Origin: Myxococcales bacterium
Lineage (GTDB): Bacteria; Myxococcota_A; Polyangia; Polyangiales; Ga0077539
DNA: 64,000 bases
Assembly: GCA_030652255.1 (NCBI GenBank)
Contig: JAUSAZ010000011.1
Location: forward strand, 1 to 64,000
Direction of reading: 5' to 3'
Under the pieces are notes generated by a model. The model saw only the letters and a list, made by a program, of their open reading frames with translations, had not been told where the DNA came from and did no database searches. Positions 58,541 to 64,000 of this stretch are shown in pieces (within the stretch, counting starts at the first letter, position 1; each line of letters starts with the position of its first letter). The position numbers and the translations under genes are program-made.

Positions 58541-59233
58541 TCAGTTGCCGGCGAAGGCCTGGACGCCGAACTCGCCGCCGCCCGAGTACATGATCACCTC
58601 GATCTGGAAGGTGCCCGACCAGTTGAGGCAGAGCGGGCGCTGGAGGCCGAGCACGGGGAAGTTGTCCGTGGCGACGTCCTGGTCGATGACGTTGCCGTTC
58701 ATGTCGCGGAGGCGGAGGTCGAGGTCGCGCACGCCCGCGCCGCCGACGCCGATGATGCGGTAGCAGCGGCCGGGCTGCGCGTCGACGGTGACGTACTGGC
58801 GCTGCCCCTGGCCCATCGACGAACGGAACAGCTGCGTGATGGGCATGTAGCCCGCCGCGAACTGCCGGGCCCGGAGGGACATGTGATACGAGACGAAGTC
58901 CTGCTCGGCGTAGCCGTTGGTCACCCAGTTGGCGCTCACCGGGCTGAAGCCGACGTTGACCCCGACGCTCGCGCCCACCCCCACGCCCGGCGGCGCGGCA
59001 TACATGTTGGGCTGCGCCACCGCGACGGCCGCGGGGTTCTGGTAGACCGGCGCCGGCTGCGCCACCACCGTGGTCTGCACGGGCTGGACGGACACGGTGG
59101 AGGGCTGCACGTTGATCGTGCCCTGGGTGCCCACGGTGCCGGTGCCGCGGACGACACAGTCCGTCAGGGCGAGGCCAGCGATCACAGACACTCCGACGCG
59201 GACGACGGTCATCACGGAGGCTCGGGTCGACAT
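58541..59233 (-). CDS. Envelope lipoprotein with Val/Gln/Pro-rich linker
   Basis: A 230-aa lipoprotein (signal AGLALTDCVV). A Thr/Val/Gln-rich linker (30-90, e.g. QPAPVYQNPAAVAVAQPN) precedes a beta-rich domain (105-230: RQYVTVDAQPGRCYRIIGVG, DLDLRLRDMNGNVIDQD, GTFQIEVIMYSGGGEFGVQAF). This domain resembles pre-peptidase C-terminal-like beta-sandwiches. ATG 59233 has AAGGAG upstream at good distance. It is preceded by the Tyr/Gln-rich lipoprotein gene's neighbourhood on the same strand. Confidence 0.78.
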   Translation of the reverse strand: MSTRASVMTVVRVGVSVIAGLALTDCVVRGTGTVGTQGTINVQPSTVSVQPVQTTVVAQPAPVYQNPAAVAVAQPNMYAAPPGVGVGASVGVNVGFSPVSANWVTNGYAEQDFVSYHMSLRARQFAAGYMPITQLFRSSMGQGQRQYVTVDAQPGRCYRIIGVGGAGVRDLDLRLRDMNGNVIDQDVATDNFPVLGLQRPLCLNWSGTFQIEVIMYSGGGEFGVQAFAGN

Positions 59234-59313
59234 CGTTCAGGATCTCCTTCGGCGGCTGTGTACGGTGAAACTCCGCCGACCTTTACGGGGCGGATGAATT
59301 TTGTCCACGCGTC

Positions 59314-59334
59314 GACCGTCGCCGCCCGACGGTC
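59314..59334. terminator. Hairpin after yggS
   Basis: GACCGTCG (59314-59321) and CGACGGTC (59327-59334) form an 8-bp stem with 5-base loop, 90 bases downstream of the leftward yggS stop and about 80 upstream of the lipoprotein start. It may end the pyrD-maf-yggS transcript or act as an operator. Confidence 0.45.
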
Positions 59335-59423
59335 ATTGGCTCGACTCTTGTTCGAACCCGCGCCCGGATGCAACCTCTCCCCCCGAGCGAGTGAGCCCCC
59401 GCCTGGCGCCCAAAGGGGGCGAA

Positions 59424-60116
59424 TCAGCGTGCGCCGAAGATCGCCGTCCCCACCCGCACCATCGTCGCCCCGGCAGCGACGGCCTCTGCCATGTCGTGCG
59501 TCATCCCCATGGAGAGCTCGGGCAACCGGGAGGCCCCGCCATGCTCGTCGCGCAACGCCCGCAGCGCCTCGAACCACGGCCGCGACGCGGCAGCGTCGGG
59601 CACCGCGGGAGGCACCGTCATCAGGCCCCGGAGCGCCACGCCGGGCGTCGCCTCGGCCTCCGCCAGGATCGACCCGAGCTCACCCACCTCGCAGCCGGAC
59701 TTCTGCGCCTCGCGGGCCACGTTTACCTGCACGAGTATCCCGACGGTGCGGGAGGCCGCGACCGCCCGGCGGCCGAGCTCGCGCACCAGCCGGACGGAGT
59801 CGAGGCTCTGCACCATCGCCACGCGGCCCGCGACGTCGCGGCACTTGTTGGTCTGCAGGTGGCCGATGAAGTGCCACCGCAGGTCGGCGAGGTCGGCGAG
59901 CTCGGCGGCCTTGGCGACCAGCTCCTGGACGTAGTTTTCACCGAAGTCGCGCTGCCCCCGGGCGTACGCCGCGCGCACCGCGTCGGGCCCGTGGGTCTTG
60001 CTCACCGCGACCAGCGTCACCGCGGCTGGGTCGCGCCCGGCCCGCGCCGCCGCTGCGGCGATGCGTGCGCGCACGGCGTCGAGCGCCGCGCCCACCCCCT
60101 CGCCCGACGCCGTCAC
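59424..60116 (-). CDS. yggS: PLP homeostasis protein (YggS/PROSC family)
   Basis: A 230-aa cytoplasmic protein that binds pyridoxal 5'-phosphate and controls its free level. The PLP lysine is in VAVSKTHG; family motifs are [20 protein letters not shown] and [16 protein letters not shown] 60116 overlaps the Maf stop (GTGA), so I take it as the true start; the frame above it is shadow. Confidence 0.93.
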   Translation of the reverse strand: MTASGEGVGAALDAVRARIAAAAARAGRDPAAVTLVAVSKTHGPDAVRAAYARGQRDFGENYVQELVAKAAELADLADLRWHFIGHLQTNKCRDVAGRVAMVQSLDSVRLVRELGRRAVAASRTVGILVQVNVAREAQKSGCEVGELGSILAEAEATPGVALRGLMTVPPAVPDAAASRPWFEALRALRDEHGGASRLPELSMGMTHDMAEAVAAGATMVRVGTAIFGAR

Positions 60117-60739
60117 AGCGGAAACCCGTCGATGGCCTCCACCCGCAGGAGCACCTCGACGACCCGGTGCAGCGGCAGGCCCACGACGTTGGAGTAGCTG
60201 CCCTCGATGCGCTCGACGAAGGCCGCCGCGAGGCCCTGGATGGCGTACCCGCCGGCCTTGTCGGCCCCCTCGCCCGTGGCCGCGTAGCGTCGCACCTCGT
60301 CTTCGGACAGCCCCCGGAAGGTCACCGCCGTGGTCTCGGCGTAGGCCGGAGCGTCGAAGGCGTCGGCGCCGTGCAGCACGAAGCCCGTGGTGACGTGGTG
60401 CGTGCGCCCGGAGAGCAGCCGCATCATGCGCCGCGCGTCGTCGGCGTCGCGGGGCTTGCCGAGCAGCTCGCCGCCGATGTGCACGATGGTGTCGGCGCAG
60501 AGGATCCACCGGGGAGGGTCGGCCCGGCCATCGCGGTGCAAGGCGTAGAGCACCGCGGCGCCCTTCTGGCGGGCGAGGCGGGTGGCCATCGCGTCGGGCC
60601 GCTCGCCCGGGACGAGCGCCTCGTCGACCGGCGCGACGAATACCTCGACGGGTATGCCGAGGCCCTCCAGGAGCTGACGCCGCCGCGGCGACTGCGAGCC
60701 CAGGAGCAGCGGGTTGTCGGGACCGATTCGGGCAAGCAT
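60113..60739 (-). CDS. maf: Maf-family nucleotide pyrophosphatase
   Basis: A 208-aa enzyme that hydrolyses non-canonical or pyrimidine NTPs to NMP and pyrophosphate and is linked to septum formation. Motifs: [48 protein letters not shown] and [16 protein letters not shown] 60739 is the likely start. Coupled to yggS by a four-base overlap. Confidence 0.94.
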   Translation of the reverse strand: MLARIGPDNPLLLGSQSPRRRQLLEGLGIPVEVFVAPVDEALVPGERPDAMATRLARQKGAAVLYALHRDGRADPPRWILCADTIVHIGGELLGKPRDADDARRMMRLLSGRTHHVTTGFVLHGADAFDAPAYAETTAVTFRGLSEDEVRRYAATGEGADKAGGYAIQGLAAAFVERIEGSYSNVVGLPLHRVVEVLLRVEAIDGFPL

Positions 60740-60772
60740 CAATCGAGCATTCTTCCCCGGAACGGCGATTCG

Positions 60773-61879
60773 TCAACCGCGCGCGCGCCGCCCCACGACC
60801 GCTGCGAGGCTGGGCGCCCCATCGGCCCGCAGCCGCGCCCGCAGCCCCGCCGCGAGCTCGCGCGCCATCGTCGGCCCCCGGTAGATGAAGCCCGTGTAGA
60901 CCTGCACCAGCGAGGCGCCCGCCTCGATCATCGCCCACGCGTCGTCGGCGGTGCTCACGCCCCCGACGCCGACGATGGGGAGGGCCCCGCCGGCGCGCGC
61001 CGCGATGCGGGCGACCACCGCGCGGCTGCGGTCGCGCAGGGGCGCCCCGGAGAGGCCCCCGTCGCCGAGGGCGCGCACCTCCTCGGCCGGGGTGCAGAGC
61101 CCGTCTCGGCGGAGGGTGGTGTTGGTCGCCACCAGGCCCGCGAGGCCCTCGGCGAGCGCGAGGTCGACCACGGCGTCGATGTCCTCGTCGGCGAGGTCGG
61201 GCGCGATCTTCACCAGCAGGGGGACGGCGCGGTCGGCCAGCGCGGGGCGCACCGCCCGCACGATGCCCGCGAGCGCCTCGACGGACTGGAGCGAGCGCAG
61301 ACCCGGCGTGTTGGGCGACGACACGTTGATGACGGCGTAGTCGGCGTAGGGGGCGAGCGCGCGGGCGCTGGCGGCGTAGTCGGCCGGCGCCTCGTCGAGC
61401 GCGGTGACCTTCGACTTGCCGAGGTTGACCCCGACGATCACCCCGTCGGGCGGGGCCGCGGCCAGCGAGCGGGCGACCGCGTCGCAGCCGGGGTTGTTGA
61501 AGCCCATGCGGTTGATCACCGCGCCGTCGCGGGGCAGGCGGAAGAGCCGCGGCCGGGGGTTGCCCGGCTGCGGGTGCGCGGTGACGGTGCCCACCTCCAC
61601 GAAGCAGAAGCCCATCGCGCCGAGGGCGTTGTACGCGACGGCGCGCTTGTCGAGCCCGGCGGCGACGCCGAGCGGCGTGGCGAAGCGCCGGCCGAAGAGC
61701 TCCACCGCGAGCGAGCCGTCGTCGGCGACGCCGAAGGCGGCGCGCAGCGGGGCGCGGGCGGCGGGCGAGCGGTGCGCCATCGAGAGCGCGTCGAGGGTGA
61801 GCTCGTGGGCGCGCTCGGCGTCGAGGGCGAAGAGGGCCGGGCGCAGCGCGCCGCGGTAGAGCGATCCGACGAGGGTCAC
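60773..61879 (-). CDS. pyrD: Dihydroorotate dehydrogenase (quinone), class 2
   Basis: A 368-aa membrane-associated flavoprotein oxidising dihydroorotate to orotate in pyrimidine synthesis and passing electrons to quinone. The catalytic Ser is in NVSSPNTPGLR, typical of class 2. Other marks are VAAGLDKRAVAYNALG, GTVTAHPQPGNPRPRLFRL and NRMGFNNPG, and the N-terminal helix for the membrane (LVGSLYRGALRPALFAL). GTG 61879 overlaps the stop of the lipoprotein gene upstream (GTGA). Confidence 0.96.
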   Translation of the reverse strand: MTLVGSLYRGALRPALFALDAERAHELTLDALSMAHRSPAARAPLRAAFGVADDGSLAVELFGRRFATPLGVAAGLDKRAVAYNALGAMGFCFVEVGTVTAHPQPGNPRPRLFRLPRDGAVINRMGFNNPGCDAVARSLAAAPPDGVIVGVNLGKSKVTALDEAPADYAASARALAPYADYAVINVSSPNTPGLRSLQSVEALAGIVRAVRPALADRAVPLLVKIAPDLADEDIDAVVDLALAEGLAGLVATNTTLRRDGLCTPAEEVRALGDGGLSGAPLRDRSRAVVARIAARAGGALPIVGVGGVSTADDAWAMIEAGASLVQVYTGFIYRGPTMARELAAGLRARLRADGAPSLAAVVGRRARG

Positions 61880-62961
61880 GCGTCGTCGCCGCAGGAGAGG
61901 GCGCGCCGGGCGACGCCGCGCGTCGGGTCGACCTCGAGCAGCGCGAAGCCCGACGGCGTGGCGAGGGCGCTACCGGGCGCGCAGCTCATCCACTCGCTCG
62001 TCGTGTCGTGGGCCACGTGCCGGCGGCCGACGTCGAAGACGTGCACCGCACAGCCGAGCTCGCCCTGCAGCGGCGAGTGCAGCACCAGCAGCCGGTCGCC
62101 GGACACCACCGAGGCCAGCACGTCGTTGGTATAGACCTCGGTGGGGATGAACGCCGTCGGGTCGGCGAGGGGCACGAGGCGTAGGGCCTGCGCGTGGCCG
62201 CCCGGGCCCGGGCCGAAGTCCACCCGGAGGCAGCCGCTCAGCGGGCACACCACGGGCCCCTCGCCCGACCAGGCGCTGCGGGCGTCGGGCTCGAGCACCC
62301 ACGACCAGGTCTCGAAGCGCCCGCCGACGGTCTCGCCCTCCACCACGAAGCGGCCGAAGTCCCAGCGCGCGTGCAACGCCCGCAGGGCCGCGGGCGCGTC
62401 GGGCAGCGGCTGCGGCTCGGCGAGGAGCTCCCCGTCGGGGCCGACGAGCGCCACCCACGGCGAGCCCTCCGCGTCGCCCTCGCGGCCCTCCTTCAGCCAC
62501 GCGACGAGCACCGCGCCCTCGCGCGCCGCCGTCGACAGGGAGATGGCCCGGTCGAGCGTGAGCCGTCGCACCGGGCGCGGCGACCCGAGGCGCGGGTCGG
62601 TGAAGAGCGCGCGCCCCTCGGAGACGCCGACGAACCCGCGGCCCGTCCAGCCGATGGCGTGGGGGGCCGACGGGAGCCCCGCGGGCGCCGAGCCCTCGGC
62701 GCGGGCGTCGCGCCAGAAGAGGGAGCCGCTCGACACGGCGCGCCCCAGCACCCGCGGACCGTCGGGCCCGCGCAGCAGCCACGGCGCCTCGACGGGCTCG
62801 GGGGTGGAGAGGAACCGCCGCTCGTCGAGGGCGCACCCGTTGGGCGCCGCGCGGGGCGCGAGGGCCCCCATCGGGGTCAGCGCCGGGGAGGTGGTCTCCT
62901 CGCGCTTGGGGCACCCGAGGAGCGACCAGGACAGGAACGCCAGCAAGCACGCAGCACGCAC
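61876..62961 (-). CDS. Lipoprotein of unknown function coupled to pyrD
   Basis: A 361-aa lipoprotein (signal LLAFLSWSLLGCPK). The body is beta-rich and resembles a propeller (FVGVSEGRALFTD, AVLVAWLKEGREG, LLVLHSPLQGELGCAVHVFDV) with paired Cys near the end. I cannot assign a family. GTG 62961 is the start, giving a proper lipobox. It overlaps pyrD by four bases, an odd partner for a secreted protein. Confidence 0.78.
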   Translation of the reverse strand: MRAACLLAFLSWSLLGCPKREETTSPALTPMGALAPRAAPNGCALDERRFLSTPEPVEAPWLLRGPDGPRVLGRAVSSGSLFWRDARAEGSAPAGLPSAPHAIGWTGRGFVGVSEGRALFTDPRLGSPRPVRRLTLDRAISLSTAAREGAVLVAWLKEGREGDAEGSPWVALVGPDGELLAEPQPLPDAPAALRALHARWDFGRFVVEGETVGGRFETWSWVLEPDARSAWSGEGPVVCPLSGCLRVDFGPGPGGHAQALRLVPLADPTAFIPTEVYTNDVLASVVSGDRLLVLHSPLQGELGCAVHVFDVGRRHVAHDTTSEWMSCAPGSALATPSGFALLEVDPTRGVARRALSCGDDA

Positions 62962-62987
62962 GCCGCGACCATAGCGCGATCCGCGGG

Positions 62988-63953
62988 TCAGTTCCGTCGG
63001 TGCAGACGGAACTCCACCTGCATCCCCGAGGGGCCGCCCTCCAGGTTGCCGTAGCTGCGGCTTGCGCCGTCCTGCGCCGGGAGGTTGAGGGTCGCGCCGA
63101 GGAGCGGGAGCGTGCGCGGGGCGTCGACGTGGCGGTCGGCGTGCGTGAGCTCCGGGGAGCTCACCCGCTGGCCGTCGATCTCGAGCAGCAGCTGGCCGCT
63201 CACCGGGTCGACCCGGCCGGTCACCGCCGTGACGGTGTTGCCCCCCACGGCGCGGCCGCGCCGGACGGTGCTCTCGTCGCAGCTCCCGAAGTTGGCGACG
63301 CGGGCCGAGCAGCGGCCCGGGCCCAGCGACTCGACGCGGAGGTCATCGCGCACCGAGAGGTCGACGGTCATGCCGCGGCAGGTGAGCTCGTAGTTGGCCA
63401 GGGCGCGCATCCCGACGCAGCGCGAGGCGTGGGTGGTGTCGATCTCCAGGCGCCACGAGCGCTCGATGAGACGCAGCGAGGTGGTGAGCGCGAGGCTGTC
63501 CACCACGCGGGCGCCCTCGGACAGGTCGACCCGGACGCGCACCTCGAGCTCCGGGGGATCGGGGATCTGCAGCGGCGCCGTGTAGCGCGCGTTGCCGTTG
63601 AATCCCGGGGTGAGGCCCCCGACGCCGGTGCCGTCGCTCGACCCGCTCGACGACCACTGCACCCGCAGCGAGCGCCCGCCGCCGAGGTCGCCCACCTGCG
63701 GCACCGCCGGGGCGCCCTCCCCGGTGGGGTTGCGCGTCGAGGGGATGCCCGTGCAGTGCAGCTCGAGCTCCGCGGTGGCGCCGGGGATGAGCACCCGGCG
63801 GTTGACGTCGAGCCGGCACGAGAAACGCCCCGCGTTGGAGCGGTTGAGCGGCGCCCCGGCCGGCGCGCCCGCGTCCTGGGCGAGCGCCCCGGCGGGGAAC
63901 ATCAACAAGACACATGCGGGCGCCAGCGCCCCAAGCAATCGCCGAGTACCCAT
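62988..63953 (-). CDS. Exported beta-rich protein of unknown function
   Basis: A 321-aa protein with a signal peptide (ALAPACVLLMFPAGALA). The body is beta-rich with repeated strands and several Cys (CRLDV, LHCTG, CVGM, LTCRGM, RCSARVANFGSC). A family is not recognised. The start is ATG 63953. It is 26 bases upstream of the next lipoprotein gene, so it probably begins the five-gene transcript that ends with yggS. Confidence 0.75.
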   Translation of the reverse strand: MGTRRLLGALAPACVLLMFPAGALAQDAGAPAGAPLNRSNAGRFSCRLDVNRRVLIPGATAELELHCTGIPSTRNPTGEGAPAVPQVGDLGGGRSLRVQWSSSGSSDGTGVGGLTPGFNGNARYTAPLQIPDPPELEVRVRVDLSEGARVVDSLALTTSLRLIERSWRLEIDTTHASRCVGMRALANYELTCRGMTVDLSVRDDLRVESLGPGRCSARVANFGSCDESTVRRGRAVGGNTVTAVTGRVDPVSGQLLLEIDGQRVSSPELTHADRHVDAPRTLPLLGATLNLPAQDGASRSYGNLEGGPSGMQVEFRLHRRN

Positions 63954-64000
63954 GGGCGTGAGTCTGCTCCCGCAACGCGAAGCGTCGCAACATCTCTGCT

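Noticed and set aside
59360..59390. GTTCGAAC reminiscent of a tRNA T-loop
   Set aside because: The flanks do not pair as a T-stem and no other tRNA arms are visible on either strand.
1..64000. CRISPR array, prophage or insertion sequence
   Set aside because: No spaced short direct repeats, no transposase or phage-like genes seen; the inverted repeats lack any encoded protein.

Overview
The window is a 64 kb stretch of very GC-rich, gene-dense bacterial chromosome. It most resembles a Myxococcota (myxobacterial, Polyangiales-like) genome. The pointers are extreme third-position GC; many lipoproteins whose lipobox cysteine is followed by Asp/Ala/Val/Pro-rich linkers; Cys-rich HCGxCGxxC repeat proteins; MYXO-CTERM-like C-terminal sorting tails (genes at 35401-38490 and 38575-39882); NHL, BNR and PQQ propeller proteins; a eukaryote-like Ser/Thr kinase; and a copper type II monooxygenase with an added heme motif. 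I call 53 protein genes. I see no rRNA, tRNA, CRISPR array, transposase or phage genes, so the chromosome looks ordinary apart from small repeats. The long ORFs opposite real genes are GC-driven shadows.

Layout. 1-12.9 kb: a fibrinogen-domain Cys-rich lipoprotein, a hemerythrin-GGDEF cyclase, a CPBP-type membrane protein, a radical SAM protein, a membrane-anchored Ser/Thr kinase, a deoxynucleoside kinase, a degenerate ATPase, a Cu monooxygenase lipoprotein, a methyltransferase and a discoidin-like membrane protein. 13.0-19.8 kb: a tightly coupled operon of four integral-membrane (GT39/ArnT-like) glycosyltransferases and one acyltransferase-3, interrupted by a palindromic repeat. 19.8-29.9 kb: DUF2171, a PQQ propeller, a cytochrome P460-like lipoprotein, two coupled NHL-propeller lipoproteins, a small lipoprotein and a TPM/Tim44 pair. 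30-35.4 kb: ferrochelatase, two uncharacterised genes, an Hsp70-like protein, a small tail-anchored exported protein and a Nudix hydrolase. 35.4-43.5 kb: a 1029-aa Asp-rich repeat protein, a BNR protein, an A-type Fe-S carrier, a 2Fe-2S ferredoxin and a 974-aa lipoprotein with a GGDDTY repeat. 43.6-50.5 kb: an HD protein, a metallophosphoesterase, both 3-oxoacid CoA-transferase subunits, an OmpA-like protein, a YebC-family protein and a RarD-like transporter. 50.5-64 kb: an 11-repeat Cys-rich/Gly-rich lipoprotein, phosphosugar mutase with an MBL hydrolase, an amidohydrolase lipoprotein, three small or envelope proteins, and a five-gene run ending in pyrD-maf-yggS.

The most interesting non-genic signals are three. 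(1) A near-perfect 41-bp inverted repeat built of 9-bp CCCTTGCGA units at 45651-45783, with a solo arm at 101-140. (2) A perfect 36-bp inverted repeat at 16143-16287 that lies inside the reading frame at the 3' end of a glycosyltransferase gene and supplies its last ~53 codons. (3) A 10-bp leader hairpin at 52997-53039 whose 3' arm contains the Shine-Dalgarno sequence of the 815-aa lipoprotein. A 12-C homopolymer lies just upstream of the CPBP gene. Among proteins, the GGDDTY repeat lipoprotein next to the ferredoxin and Fe-S carrier, and the duplicated Tim44/zinc-ribbon protein, are the least like described systems.

Translational coupling is pervasive: eleven gene pairs share four-base GTGA/ATGA overlaps, and these were used to fix many GTG starts. 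All functions are inferred from visible motifs and family knowledge. No database search was possible.
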